Source: Noviherbaspirillum soli (GTDB lineage Bacteria > Pseudomonadota > Gammaproteobacteria > Burkholderiales > Burkholderiaceae_D). From it: a stretch of 64,000 bases of DNA. The position numbers were made by a program, and so were the translations under genes. The notes under the pieces are model-generated. The model saw nothing but the letters and a program-made list of their open reading frames with translations. It ran no database searches and was not told the origin of the DNA. Location of the stretch: positions 62,001 through 126,000 of the forward strand of contig NZ_JACYOX010000011.1 in the NCBI RefSeq assembly GCF_015352955.1. The letters run 5' to 3'. Below are positions 25,843 through 35,059 of this stretch, one piece after another. Within the stretch, counting starts at the first letter, position 1. Each line of letters opens with the position of its first letter.

Positions 25843-27342
25843 TTACTTATTGAAGTTGCCTGGGAGCGGTGCGCTGAGATACGGGAAAGTTTGCAGATAA
25901 TCCGCTGCTGTCTTGCGCACCCCATCTGTCAGGGCCAGTCCACCGGCGGGCGCATCCGCCGGCTTGCAGCCAACTTGCAATGTGTCAGTAGGCCCAGTAA
26001 GCACGCATAGTGCCCCCATTGCAACGCGCAGTGACAGGTCAGTTACGTCGTCTGCCGGACGGCGACCATTTGGAAAGCCTGCCTTATCGCCGCCAGCCAC
26101 TCCCAGCGGATTCTGGGATGTAGCAGCGACCGGCGCAATTGATGTGTTCAACCGCATCATCTCCGATGCTGTAACGGATTTCGGCTGGTTCAAGCCACTG
26201 ATTCCCTTCAGGAATACAGTGACAAGGTCAGTGCGCGGGAAATTTGTCGGTGCCTTGGCACTCGGGAACAGAGTTTCAACCAGCTTCGGCAAGACCGGAT
26301 TCGTTACATAGTTGATGAACTGGCCGTCGTCCTTTGGCTTGGAGGCGTTGAAGCGATCCTTGTCGTCTATTCCAATTACTACTTCATTGACCAACGGCAT
26401 ACCAATGCGTGAGATTTGGGTCCAGGCGCCGCCTTCCTTGGTCGCGTTATTTAAACCGGAGCCAGGAGTTGGATTCAACAATCGGCCCTGACGCATGCTT
26501 GCTGTCGTGTAGCCACCAATTACCGGGTCACCTGCTGTCGTCGCAAGACAGGCAATCGGCACTTCCATGGCAATGGTACTGATATTCTTTTGTTCCAGGT
26601 CATTCTTATTGCCGGCGTTTTCGGGTCCAAGCGGGTTCAGATTGAACAAGTCAAAAATTTTACCGACGGCTATATAGAAAGGTTCCTTGCGCTGTCCAAC
26701 GAAGACACGGCCATTGCCGCAACCGGGAATCGCGACCGTGTAAATATGCTGGTTCGCATACGCGTCATACCCGGCTGGAAAGGTCTTTTCACCTATGTTG
26801 TCAACCGGCTTATCAAACTCAGTCCCCCCAGCAGTATTGGCCAGGCGCGTACGGGTTCCTGAGCGACGATCGCCTCGAACAATGTCGATCGTGTAGGTTT
26901 CCCTAACATTGAGTGCGGCGTCGTTGGGCGCAGATATCGGACCGGAATTAATAAGGGGAATAAGCACCTGCTTATCGCCTACCGGCAGGGCTGTACGCTT
27001 GGACGTGTTCTTAAAACGGAACTGAAATGTGATGTCTTCCTGCGCATCGCCATTGCTGTCGATATGAATTTCGTACAGCGCATTTTGATCAAACTGGTAA
27101 AAATTAGGGCCACCCTGAGGGTCCTGAAACGGAATGTAGTTAGCCAACAATGTGACATAGTCCTGGCGTCCTGCCTCATAGCTGCGAAACATGTAGAAAT
27201 CGGTTCCATCGACCTTTGGTGCATTCGTCAGAAACGGTGCTTCGCGATGGCTGGATGCACCAGCGGGTAGGGGAAAAGCACCTACGATGGCGGCAAACAG
27301 AACTGAGCTCTTCAACAATGACACGGCTACTCTACGACGCAT
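25843..27342 (-). CDS. DUF4331 domain protein, secreted
   Basis: The 499-aa product has a Sec signal peptide (LLKSSVLFAAIVGAFPLPAGA) followed directly by SSHREAPFLTNAPKVDGTDFYMFRSYE, the signature start of DUF4331. Further family features are NYIPFQDPQGGPNFYQFD, DITFQFRF and VNEVVIGIDDKDRFNASKP. GAGGAGACAGCC precedes the ATG. The family is widespread and uncharacterised, predicted to be extracytoplasmic and beta-rich. The downstream lipoprotein gene shares its transcript. Confidence 0.9.
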   Translation of the reverse strand: MRRRVAVSLLKSSVLFAAIVGAFPLPAGASSHREAPFLTNAPKVDGTDFYMFRSYEAGRQDYVTLLANYIPFQDPQGGPNFYQFDQNALYEIHIDSNGDAQEDITFQFRFKNTSKRTALPVGDKQVLIPLINSGPISAPNDAALNVRETYTIDIVRGDRRSGTRTRLANTAGGTEFDKPVDNIGEKTFPAGYDAYANQHIYTVAIPGCGNGRVFVGQRKEPFYIAVGKIFDLFNLNPLGPENAGNKNDLEQKNISTIAMEVPIACLATTAGDPVIGGYTTASMRQGRLLNPTPGSGLNNATKEGGAWTQISRIGMPLVNEVVIGIDDKDRFNASKPKDDGQFINYVTNPVLPKLVETLFPSAKAPTNFPRTDLVTVFLKGISGLNQPKSVTASEMMRLNTSIAPVAATSQNPLGVAGGDKAGFPNGRRPADDVTDLSLRVAMGALCVLTGPTDTLQVGCKPADAPAGGLALTDGVRKTAADYLQTFPYLSAPLPGNFNK

Positions 27343-27812
27343 GGCTGTCTCCTCAAGGACGTTGAAACCAGGAATGATTTTTCAAGCTTAACCAGAAAGC
27401 TGAAGACGGAGTGTAGAAACAAAAGTGATGTGCATTGTGGAACATGTCATCTTTTATTGCGCGTTTCGTAGTTCGGACAGTCAAAGACAGAGATGTGCTC
27501 TGGCATACCCTATGCCATACCCGAATAGTCGGCACAATTACTGCTTTTCGACAAGTGTTGTAACAGCGGCTGATCTGTATCTTTCATCTCATGTCTTGGA
27601 CTAAGCGTCGGCGAAAAATATAAGTTTGCACAATGGTTGAGTTCCTGCTTACACGCTTTGGGACACACGGCTTATCACGACGATTTCTTTGATGGTGTAG
27701 CTGAAATAGTTGAAAACTCGGAACTCAATTGAATGTCTTTCATCAAATCTTCTAAAGCCATAGAGCGCGTGCGCTTTAGTCCACTTTAACTTAATTTCTC
27801 AAGGAGAATATT
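27343..27812. other. Intergenic region, 470 bp
   Basis: AT-richer than its surroundings. It must hold the DUF4331 promoter on one side and that of the GTG-start gene on the other. No gene is supported. Confidence 0.4.
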
Positions 27813-27986
27813 GTGCCGCAGGGTGATAAATCAGCTTATACAGAGAAGCAGAAACGCCAAGCCGAGCATATTGAAGAGGGATATGAGAAACGCGGCGTGC
27901 CGGAAAAGGAGGCAGAGCGGCGCGCTTGGGCAACCGAGAACAAGATTTCCGGTGGCGGCAAAAAATCTGGATCCGGAAAACGGTAA
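27813..27986 (+). CDS. Small hydrophilic protein of the 'plasmid stabilization' annotation group
   Basis: The 57-aa product is read from GTG 27813, with an ideal AAGGAG 6 bases upstream. It begins MPQGDKSAYTEKQKRQAEHI and continues with YEKRGVPEKEAERRAWATENKISGGGKKSGSG. This matches a short, highly charged family common in proteobacteria, often labelled plasmid stabilization protein without experimental basis. It resembles stress-induced, disordered KGG-type proteins. It seems to be a single-gene unit. Confidence 0.8.
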   Translation: MPQGDKSAYTEKQKRQAEHIEEGYEKRGVPEKEAERRAWATENKISGGGKKSGSGKR

Positions 27987-28246
27987 CGCTGTGTATGTCA
28001 TCTATAACCACTGCATAAGCTTTCTGGCCCAGAGATTGCAAATCAACGTCGCGGTCCGCTAAGCCGAACCAAGTTCAAAGAACGCTTCATGAAGGTAGTC
28101 AGCCGCTCGCAGAATATGTGTGGTATATGCCTTGTTCCGAGCGTATTGACGTGCGGTCGATCAGGCTGCGCCGCGCGTTATCTATGCGCAGGCAAATTGC
28201 ATTGGCCTCCCAATTTTATTCGCTTTGACTCCGAGTTGACAAAACC

Positions 28247-29317
28247 ATGACAAAACCGCGCAAAGGCCAGTTTGGCGAGATGCTCAGCCGTGATGAATTC
28301 CGTTCCCGCTTTCAAGGTTCCTTCGGACATCCCGCATTCGAAAAAGTTGGCGGGGCGCTGGCGCAAGTGGAAGAGGTGGCATGGGACGCCTATATCAACG
28401 AGAAAAAGCTCGCCCGCACAGAAAAGGCAGGTGCTGAATTTTCTGATCCCGATTATGAGCTCTCCGTTGAATGGAAACAGACCAGAGATCGCTTGCTCGC
28501 CGCCGAGGCGACGCAAAAGGATGCCGGCACGCGTTCGCGAGTGTTGCTGATCTGCGGCTCAGATCGCAATGACGGTACTTGCCCAGGCGAGATGTCCAAG
28601 ACCTTCAGGCTGACGCAGATTGCCCGTGAGGTTCTGGAAGCGGAAGGCATCGAGGCGGATGTCTTAGACCTGAGTCGCCTGATTTCCGATTACGACTGGC
28701 ATATCCACCCGTGCAAGGGCTGCGTATCGACTGCCATGCCGCTGTGCCACTGGCCATGCAGCTGTTATCCGAACCACGGCCTTCGCCAGACGAATGACTG
28801 GATGGGGGAGATCTATGAAAGATGGGTAGCTGCGCATGGCATCATCATCTTCACACCGGTGTACTGGTATCAATCTCCCAGCGCGCTGAAGCTGATGATC
28901 GACCGCCTGGTTTGCGCCGATGGCGGCAATCCCGATCCGACCACCACTTCGGGCAAGAACGCCGAAATGGCAAAGGACTTGGAACTGGCCGGATGGGCAT
29001 ATCCCAAGCACCTGGCAGGCCGCACCTATGGTCTCGTCGTACATGGCGACGTTGCCGGGATCGAAGGCACGCGCAGGGCGCTTTCCGACTGGCTCGACTG
29101 GATGGGCCTGATTGACGCCGGTACCCAGGCGCGCCTGGACCGATTTATCGGCTATTACCAGTCCTATGCGAAGAGCCATGAGGTGCTGGATCGCGACGAA
29201 GCTGTGCAGGAGGAAGTGCGCAACGTAGCGCGCACGGTGCTTGAAGCCGTTGCCGAATTGAGGGCAGGCCGCTTGTCCATGCCTGACCGCGCACTGTCCC
29301 GTCCTCGTCCTAAGTAG
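28247..29317 (+). CDS. NADPH-dependent FMN reductase/flavodoxin-like protein
   Basis: 356 aa. The N-terminal 90 residues are helical and charged. From about 97 a flavodoxin-like fold begins with VLLICGSDRNDGTCPGEMSKTFRL, a phosphate-binding loop for FMN, followed by a Cys-rich insert (HPCKGCVSTAMPLCHWPCSCYPNH) and GIIIFTPVYWYQSPSALKLMIDRL. This fits the NADPH-dependent FMN reductase superfamily. The Cys-rich segment (five Cys within about 25 residues) could bind metal or be redox active. The N-terminal extension is unusual for the family. Substrate unknown. Confidence 0.85.
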   Translation: MTKPRKGQFGEMLSRDEFRSRFQGSFGHPAFEKVGGALAQVEEVAWDAYINEKKLARTEKAGAEFSDPDYELSVEWKQTRDRLLAAEATQKDAGTRSRVLLICGSDRNDGTCPGEMSKTFRLTQIAREVLEAEGIEADVLDLSRLISDYDWHIHPCKGCVSTAMPLCHWPCSCYPNHGLRQTNDWMGEIYERWVAAHGIIIFTPVYWYQSPSALKLMIDRLVCADGGNPDPTTTSGKNAEMAKDLELAGWAYPKHLAGRTYGLVVHGDVAGIEGTRRALSDWLDWMGLIDAGTQARLDRFIGYYQSYAKSHEVLDRDEAVQEEVRNVARTVLEAVAELRAGRLSMPDRALSRPRPK

Positions 29318-29360
29318 GCTAGATAACAAGCTGACCTAGGCCGTAGAGGCGATTAACCGG

Positions 29361-29846
29361 CTAGCCCCGATAACCCACCCACGTCGGAGGGTGCTGCAGT
29401 ATCCAACTTTGTTTATAACGTTGTTTCTTGAAAACGCTTACATCAAGCAGGTCGTTGTAACTACGCGGCCCCATTTGCTGGTCGTCCATGGTCGCTATTT
29501 CAATATCGAAAAGCGGTGGGACGAGGTCACGCGCAAAAAGGATGGTCATTGTACTGAGCAGTCGAGCCTTGCGTACATCCTTGCCTGCGCAGACGTATTT
29601 TTCAACAATCAAGTTTCCAGCACGGCATATCCCTTTCCTGATTTCTTCTGAAGACAGGATCGTACCGTCGCGGTACATACATCGCATCGTAAATAGCATG
29701 TCATGATGACCTTCCAGCTCATAAGGGGTTCTGCGTTGCAGGCGAATGTGCTTGTTCATGCGCATATTTACGTTGCCCCATCTAGACCAACGTAGCTCAG
29801 GTTTAAAGTACGTGCGAAATCCGTGCGCAAGGTCGAGAACCGTCAT
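29361..29846 (-). CDS. Hypothetical protein, 161 aa
   Basis: Soluble and basic, beginning MTVLDLAHGFRTYFKPELRW. GGAAGA lies 11 bases before the ATG. The length and lack of compositional oddity support coding, but no family is recognised. It is convergent with the flavodoxin-like gene and divergent from the small frame at 29895. Confidence 0.5.
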   Translation of the reverse strand: MTVLDLAHGFRTYFKPELRWSRWGNVNMRMNKHIRLQRRTPYELEGHHDMLFTMRCMYRDGTILSSEEIRKGICRAGNLIVEKYVCAGKDVRKARLLSTMTILFARDLVPPLFDIEIATMDDQQMGPRSYNDLLDVSVFKKQRYKQSWILQHPPTWVGYRG

Positions 29847-29894
29847 CAAGCATATCGGTCTTCCAAGACCATTGACGATTTAGACTCAGCAACG

Positions 29895-30116
29895 ATGAGC
29901 AACGTAACAAGCCTTATGCTGAAGAGACTTATCCGCAAGATAGAGATGCACGAATGTTGCATTTATGCCATTAACTGTAAGCTAAAAGCACTTGCGGAGA
30001 AGAACGCTACCCAGAATGGGCCCTACGCAACATTGCTTGAGAGACGCGACTTTCTACAGGACTCACTCGACGTACTTCAAAAGTGCCTAATCGACTTTCG
30101 CAAACGTCTTCACTAA
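29895..30116 (+). CDS. Small hypothetical protein, 73 aa
   Basis: The frame is helical throughout (LMLKRLIRKIEMHECCIYAINCKLKALAEK, then LLERRDFLQDSLDVLQKCLIDF), suggesting a short coiled coil. No clear SD precedes ATG 29895; the frame is open to 29823. Weakly supported. Confidence 0.35.
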   Translation: MSNVTSLMLKRLIRKIEMHECCIYAINCKLKALAEKNATQNGPYATLLERRDFLQDSLDVLQKCLIDFRKRLH

Positions 30117-30584
30117 ATGCATTCTGCAAATCCTTGTTAGGCTCCCCCAACTAGGCAATGCCACGATGGTCACCGTGTCCGTGCCCGGCATCTTGTGAAG
30201 CGCCACGTCAATTCCACAATAGAATAATAATGTCCCCTTATTGTTTATAGAGCGGACGTTCATGTGATATCTGCCAGTGTCTGCAACGGGTCGACAGCCG
30301 GCATCCGCAGATGCTCTTGCTATGACCGGTAGCCGCCCGCTAGCAGACCTTACTGAAGATACCAGTGGTCCGGGGACGAAATCATAAGGGTCGCCCAGAC
30401 GGTTGCTCCTGCTTCTCCAGGGTCGGTATCTCTCAAGACACTCATTGCAACAACTACGGCTCGGGAGTAGGCAAACTGCATTAACTCTGACGTCCCGAGA
30501 GGCTTTACGTTGAAGCCGAGATTCCTAAGCCGTTGGTTTATATCCTCTCGCGGTTGCAATAACTCTGGCGGCCTCCGGCAGGAC
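30117..30584. other. Region without a supported gene
   Basis: A minus-strand frame of about 80 codons (30350-30595) is open, but its only upstream start lies inside the terminator at 30585-30620 and it has no SD. It could be a decayed or unknown short gene. Confidence 0.4.
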
Positions 30585-30620
30585 AAAAAAAACACCGCAG
30601 GCGATTGCTCGCCGCGGTGC
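30585..30620 (-). terminator. Intrinsic terminator
   Basis: The stem GCACCGCGGCGA/TCGCCTGCGGTG is followed by TTTTTTTT on the minus strand. It ends the secreted Ala/Lys-rich gene at 30672. Confidence 0.85.
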
Positions 30621-30671
30621 TTCTCTACCTACTACTCGCCGAGCGCGATCAGCGAGGCCGGCATCATGCCA

Positions 30672-31013
30672 TTACTTGTGCTCTTTGTGAACCTTCGCGC
30701 CAGCGTCGATCTGGGCTTCAGCCACATCCTTCTTGGCAGCCAGGATCTTTTTGTCGGCCTTGGCCTGTGCATCCGCCTTGGTTTTTACAGCCTTGGCATC
30801 GGCCTTTGTGTCGGTCACAGCCTGATCCGCCACGGCCTTATTGATCTTTTCGGTCGCCTTGATTTCAGCCTTTTCGACTTTCGCAGCAGCTTTCACATCG
30901 CTCTTGGTGGCCAGCTCGCTTTTGGCGGCCGGTTCCGTGACCACAGCAGGTGCCTGGGCAAAGGCAACACCAGAGAACAGGGTAGCGGCGATCAGAGCAG
31001 ACAGTTTTTTCAT
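30672..31013 (-). CDS. Secreted Ala/Lys-rich repeat-like protein
   Basis: The 113-aa product starts MKKLSALIAATLFSGVAFAQA (Sec signal). The mature chain is almost only Ala, Lys, Asp, Glu, Val and Thr in heptad-like runs (SDVKAAAKVEKAEIKATEK, KADAKAVKTKADAQAKADKK), so probably one long amphipathic helix in the periplasm, as in histone H1-like or Lpp-like small proteins. GAGGTCCAC precedes the ATG and a strong terminator follows. No specific family is assigned. Confidence 0.7.
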   Translation of the reverse strand: MKKLSALIAATLFSGVAFAQAPAVVTEPAAKSELATKSDVKAAAKVEKAEIKATEKINKAVADQAVTDTKADAKAVKTKADAQAKADKKILAAKKDVAEAQIDAGAKVHKEHK

Positions 31014-31146
31014 GTGGACCTCAGTGGTTGTTGAACAGTCGAAGTGCAACGACTTGCTGCGTTCTTCTAGCCAGCACGATAGCGAACTCTAACTTCGGTG
31101 GGTGTAAGCAATTGTATGAACTGACCGGAACATGTAACCAATATCG

Positions 31147-31184
31147 AAAAAGAAAAAAGCCCGGTCCAAGAATGGAACCGGGCT
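31147..31184 (-). terminator. Intrinsic terminator
   Basis: AGCCCGGTTCC/GGACCGGGCT followed by TTTTTTCTTTTT on the minus strand. It ends the gene at 31191. Confidence 0.85.
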
Positions 31185-31190
31185 GTATGG

Positions 31191-31667
31191 TTAATGGCTT
31201 GTGGCAGGGACAGTCGCCGCATGGGTTGAGACAGCCGCCTTGATCTGCGCCGCTCGCTCCGCATCCTGATGCTTGGCAAAGAACTCGACAATCGCATCAT
31301 TGATCCAGGCGCGGCAGGCGTCAGGCGCCGGCATCGAACCTGTTGCGGTAACGGTCTGGGCGATCCAGAGGCCAAACGGCGCAGCCACTTCGTATTCCAG
31401 CACGCCGGGATACTCCAGATCGTCGCCGCATGCACTGGCAACTGCGTTGATGGCGTCCACCAGGTAGGGCACGAAGCCCATGACCTCCCAGACCAGTTCG
31501 ACGCAGCCGCCGTTCCATGCGGTCAGGACGGCGTCGTAGTCCTTGTCATGCATGCCTTCCATGATGAAGGCAGAGTACATCGCAATCATGTGCGGATCGC
31601 GTTGTGGCGTGGGCGTGCCGGGGATGAGGCGTTGGGATACGGCGAGGCTCGATGGGATTGTTTTCAT
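31191..31667 (-). CDS. Hypothetical protein, 158 aa
   Basis: Starts MKTIPSSLAVSQRL, with AGGAGAACGA ideally spaced; the 20 extra upstream codons have no SD. Soluble and acidic, with helices FIMEGMHDKDYDAVLTAW and DACRAWINDAIVEFFAKHQDAERAAQ. The family is not recognised. Its terminator starts 7 bp past the stop. Confidence 0.65.
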   Translation of the reverse strand: MKTIPSSLAVSQRLIPGTPTPQRDPHMIAMYSAFIMEGMHDKDYDAVLTAWNGGCVELVWEVMGFVPYLVDAINAVASACGDDLEYPGVLEYEVAAPFGLWIAQTVTATGSMPAPDACRAWINDAIVEFFAKHQDAERAAQIKAAVSTHAATVPATSH

Positions 31668-31765
31668 TTCGTTCTCCTGAAAGGTTGGTTCTCGAAAGCC
31701 GAGAGAGGCGGAAAGTCCGCTGGACACTTGCGGAGAGAAATGACCAGCATGCTTGTCTACGCCGC

Positions 31766-31801
31766 AAAAGAAAAAGGCCCATTTCCGAAGAATTGAGCCT
31801 T
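31766..31801 (-). terminator. Weak intrinsic terminator
   Basis: AAGGC/GCCTT with an inner TTCGGAA, followed by TTTTCTTTTG on the minus strand. It lies after the CAP-domain lipoprotein gene. Confidence 0.5.
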
Positions 31802-31838
31802 GGCATACTGGAGAACCCCGAGAGGTTCAGAAGTACGA

Positions 31839-32951
31839 TTACTTGGTTGTGAAGGTCCAGGTCTTGCCGACCGGGTTTTGCTTGACCGAGCCGACAAAGG
31901 TAACTTTATAGGTGGTGCCAGCGTCGAGCGGGCTCGTTGGCAGCAGAACGATGTTGCCGGAACCATTGATGTGCGCATCCGAGGTCAGTTTTGCACCCAT
32001 CGACAGCACACCAGGTGCAGTCAGGATACGAGCATCGACCGCAGCACCGTCGCTTACCCGCGTCATCGTGTAGCTGATGACGCCTACTTCGGTCGGTGCC
32101 AGTGTTTCGGCGCCTTGCGAGTACAGGTTGACCAGTACCGGACGGCCCACGCCGGTGCCTACGCCAATATCGGCCGCAGGCGTTGGCAGTTCCAACTGGT
32201 TGAAGAACGTGGTTTCCACGCCCGTCTGGCCAGATGAAGGCGTTACCGACACCGAACCTGCTTTTGGCAGTTGCGGTTTCATGTCATTGGCTGCGTCATG
32301 GCCAAGAACGATAACGCAGGTCTTGCCCGGTGTGACCGAAATGCCGACTTCGCGATACCAGTTCACCAGGGAGATCAGGTGATAAACCGAGTTGAACAGG
32401 TTCTTCGCGCAATCGCCCGCTGGGGTATTGACGGTCACGTTTTCAGTGACTGTACCCGTGTACTGGGCAAAGATGGCACGATCTGCAGGAGCCTGGCCGG
32501 TAAAGCCGAACAGCGCCGGGTCCTGGTAGTGCGGTCCAAGAATGCCGTTGAACGTGGAATTGATATAGGTCCCATTCTTGTACAGCTCGTTCTTCACAAA
32601 AAAGAAGTCATGGTTCATTGCTGCAAAATCGAGCTTCAGGCTTTGCTGCAGCAGACCCACGCCCATTGCACCGCGCATATCATTCAGCGCCTTGAAAATT
32701 GCCGCTTCTTCGAGGGTCGGAGCATACTGCGCATCCGGCACCGACGTTACCGGATCGACCACCGTGGTCGAGGCAAGGATCGTCGTCTGTGGAATGTTGT
32801 TGCCACTGCCCGTGCCGGCATTGGTGGTGATATTGCCGCCGGGTGTCGCGCTCGTCGACGAGGTGCCGCTGTCACTGCCACCGCCACCGCCACCGCAACC
32901 TGCCAGTGCCAGACCTGCGATCAATGCGACGAGAATTGCTTGCTTCTTCAT
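31839..32951 (-). CDS. Lipoprotein with CAP (SCP-like) domain and C-terminal Ig-like domain
   Basis: 370 aa from ATG 32951 (AGGAAATTTCACC upstream). The lipobox LAGC is followed by a Gly/Ser/Thr linker. A CAP-like domain spans about 80-220: EEAAIFKALNDMRGAMGVG, LDFAAMNHDFFFVKN, ADRAIFAQYTGTVTENV and YHLISLVNWYREVGISV. The C-terminal 110 residues (VGVISYTMTRVSDGAAVDAR ... TYKVTFVGSVKQNPVGKTWTFTT) look like an SbsA-type Ig-like fold. It is probably exposed on the outer membrane. CAP proteins have varied roles, so no activity is assigned. Confidence 0.8.
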   Translation of the reverse strand: MKKQAILVALIAGLALAGCGGGGGGSDSGTSSTSATPGGNITTNAGTGSGNNIPQTTILASTTVVDPVTSVPDAQYAPTLEEAAIFKALNDMRGAMGVGLLQQSLKLDFAAMNHDFFFVKNELYKNGTYINSTFNGILGPHYQDPALFGFTGQAPADRAIFAQYTGTVTENVTVNTPAGDCAKNLFNSVYHLISLVNWYREVGISVTPGKTCVIVLGHDAANDMKPQLPKAGSVSVTPSSGQTGVETTFFNQLELPTPAADIGVGTGVGRPVLVNLYSQGAETLAPTEVGVISYTMTRVSDGAAVDARILTAPGVLSMGAKLTSDAHINGSGNIVLLPTSPLDAGTTYKVTFVGSVKQNPVGKTWTFTTK

Positions 32952-33074
32952 GGTGAAATTTCCTGCCTTGGTGGTGTTAAACATGATGTGCTTTCTTGAT
33001 GAGTTAAAAAGGATTCCAGACCTTGCGATTACATCTGGCTTCTGGAGATGAATGACAGTAATTTGTAAGGCGGC

Positions 33075-33383
33075 TCAGTGTTCGGCCTGGGGTCCTACCT
33101 GGCGTGCGGCCGCAATATCTTCGACAAAGAGCGCCAGCGCCTCAAAAGGCAGGCCGTATCCCTTGCAGACCTGCACGATCGTGCTGAACTTCGGGTCGCG
33201 GATCTTGCCCGCTTCGAGCTTGCTCAGCACCGGCAGTGAGAGGTCGCTGCGGCGTTTGATGTCGCTGATGGTCAGCGGTCGGCCTGATGCGCCGCATTGG
33301 GACAGGCGGGTCTTTTTCAGGAACTCGCCCAGCGAAGGCGGCGCAATGGTGGCGTTGCAATGAGTGTCGGCTTGGGTTTGCAT
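33075..33383 (-). CDS. XRE-family helix-turn-helix regulator
   Basis: The 102-aa product has a Cro/C1-type HTH (LGEFLKKTRLS ... LTISDIKRRSDLSLPVLSKLEAGKI, about 18-65) followed by KFSTIVQVCKGYGLPFEALALF. It is the last gene of a minus-strand cluster headed by rdgC. As with many plasmid-borne XRE proteins it may autoregulate that cluster; this is inference. The SD is weak. Confidence 0.8.
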   Translation of the reverse strand: MQTQADTHCNATIAPPSLGEFLKKTRLSQCGASGRPLTISDIKRRSDLSLPVLSKLEAGKIRDPKFSTIVQVCKGYGLPFEALALFVEDIAAARQVGPQAEH

Positions 33384-33412
33384 GGTGTTGTGTTAACCGT
33401 TCAGAAAAGAGA

Positions 33413-33805
33413 TCAGGCGCGGCTCGCGCCCTGGATGTGTGCAATGGCGCGATTGGCATGGCCAGCGCACAGAATCATGTCCCTGAGATATTCCTCGGGG
33501 GTGGCATAACTGGCTTCATGCGCCATTCCGCCGATACCGTACTGGCGCCCAATCTCGTAGCCATGCACGGGGCTATGGGGGGGAAATTCCTCCACTGGGA
33601 ATGGCTCAAAGAAGTGGAACCGGTACTCGCCGGGATAGCCGTCGGTTGGTTCCCCACAGTAAGCATTGAAGGTGACGAACCACGGCCGCAGCGAGGTGAG
33701 CACGGCGGGATGCTTTTCGATGAGCATGTGGACCGTATAGGTTTCGTCAGCGGCGGGCCAGCGAAGCGATTCCACCGAATCGTTTTGAGGACTGGAAAAG
33801 CTCAT
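33413..33805 (-). CDS. Hypothetical protein, 130 aa
   Basis: Soluble, with Trp/Tyr/Pro-rich beta-type stretches (LRPWFVTFNAYCGEP, YPGEYRFHFFEPFP) and a helical end (PEEYLRDMILCAGHANRAIAHI). ATG 33805 overlaps the preceding stop by ATGA, so translation is coupled to the 63-aa gene upstream. The family is not recognised. Confidence 0.65.
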   Translation of the reverse strand: MSFSSPQNDSVESLRWPAADETYTVHMLIEKHPAVLTSLRPWFVTFNAYCGEPTDGYPGEYRFHFFEPFPVEEFPPHSPVHGYEIGRQYGIGGMAHEASYATPEEYLRDMILCAGHANRAIAHIQGASRA

Positions 33806-33993
33806 GCTGCGTACTCCGACGTGGCGCGGCGCAGTTCCCGCGCATCATTGGCTTCCTCGATCAGGCGGCGGTTGTGGCGCTGCTGCTTCTTGATCTGCTC
33901 GAACTGCTGCCGGGTCATGGGCGGCGTGGTCATCAGTGCCTTGTTGGAGGCCGGGTGATCCATTTCACGATGCTGGCTTAGCTGGTTTTTCAT
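33802..33993 (-). CDS. Small hypothetical protein, 63 aa
   Basis: Starts MKNQLSQHREMDHPASNKAL. The C-terminal half is a charged helix (QFEQIKKQQRHNRRLIEEANDARELRR). It begins right after the rdgC stop and overlaps the next gene by 4 bp, so it is a middle gene of the rdgC cluster. Function unknown. Confidence 0.55.
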   Translation of the reverse strand: MKNQLSQHREMDHPASNKALMTTPPMTRQQFEQIKKQQRHNRRLIEEANDARELRRATSEYAA

Positions 33994-33994
33994 C

Positions 33995-34906
33995 TCAGGC
34001 CGCCAGTTCATCCTGGACCTCGCCGCCCAGGGCGTCGATCAGTCCGTTAATCAGGCTGTTGAGTTCCCCGGTCATCAGGGCCCAGTCCGAGTCGAACACT
34101 TCGTCCGAACCTTTCGGGGTCGGATCGGCATGGTTCTTCAGCACCTCCAGCGGCCGGATCCGCTTGATGGTGGTATTGCCAGACAGGACAAAGGAAATCT
34201 TGCCGTTCCAGGTCATGGCCAGATTCAGGCACTGCTTGCCGGCGACGATGTGATTGCGCACATCCTGCGCATCCAGCGAGTGGCGGGTGTATTTGACGGT
34301 AGCCTTGCCTTCGCTCATCGACTGCAGTTCGGCCTCGTTGTCGACTGTGAAGGCGCCGGGCGCTTCGTCTTCGGACAACCATTCGGTCATGGCGCTGGTG
34401 GTGGAGCGGCAAAGACGCAGGCTGGAGACCGGAAGCTGCTCGACGGCCTTGACCAGGTACTTGAAGACGAGTTCTGCCTTGGCTGGCGTGGAGGCATCGA
34501 TGCCGATCCAGCCGTTGACCGGATCAATCTAGACCTGGATGGCGGACCGCACCGGGAAGGCCTTCGGCAGCAGGTCGTCGATGACCTCTTCCTTGATTTC
34601 CTTGAGCTGCTTCTTGCCGGGCTTGAAGCCTTGCTGGTTTTCCAGTTCGGTCGCTTTTTCCTTGACCTTCTGCTTGATGGTCTGCCCCGGCAGATTCTTT
34701 TTCTCGATGGCCAGTGAAATGAGGAACTGGCGATTGAAGGCATAAACCAGTTGCCCGTCATCGCGTGGGCTGATCCAGCCAATCGACTCAGACTGCAGGC
34801 CGCTGCACGGCTGGAACGCCTGCGTGGCCAGCAGGCCGGCCAGCTTTGCCGCTGACATGTCCCAATGTGGCCGTAGCCGCAGTAACTGAAGGTTCTTGAA
34901 CCACAT
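33995..34906 (-). pseudogene. rdgC: Recombination-associated protein RdgC, interrupted by one in-frame amber codon
   Basis: Read through, the frame gives 303 residues, the same length as E. coli RdgC, from MWFKNLQLLRLRPHWDMSAA (GGGAGC SD) to LNSLINGLIDALGGEVQDELAA. RdgC forms a ring around double-stranded DNA and limits RecA filament formation. Codon 126 (34529-34531) is TAG. The next residues IDPVNGWIGID align with MMWIDTVNG of E. coli, so the lost residue is probably Trp (TGG to TAG). Both halves are otherwise well conserved, so the mutation is recent, a sequencing error, or suppressed. Downstream genes follow without a gap. Confidence 0.9.
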
Positions 34907-35010
34907 GCTCGCTCCCTTGCTTTGAAGATACATAACAGACGCCCATAATACGCAACGTATTTATATGAAGCAAGAAATAATGTATCTTTTGTGAAATAAT
35001 TTTGCGGGGA

Positions 35011-35033
35011 GCCGGCCTAGAGCAAAGGCCGGT
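35011..35033. terminator. GC-rich hairpin
   Basis: GCCGGCCT/AGGCCGG lies between the lipoprotein gene and rdgC, both on the minus strand. The T-run is better on the plus strand (TTGTTCTT), so its role is unclear. Confidence 0.35.
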
Positions 35034-35059
35034 TGTTCTTGGCGACGAAGTACGGGGAA

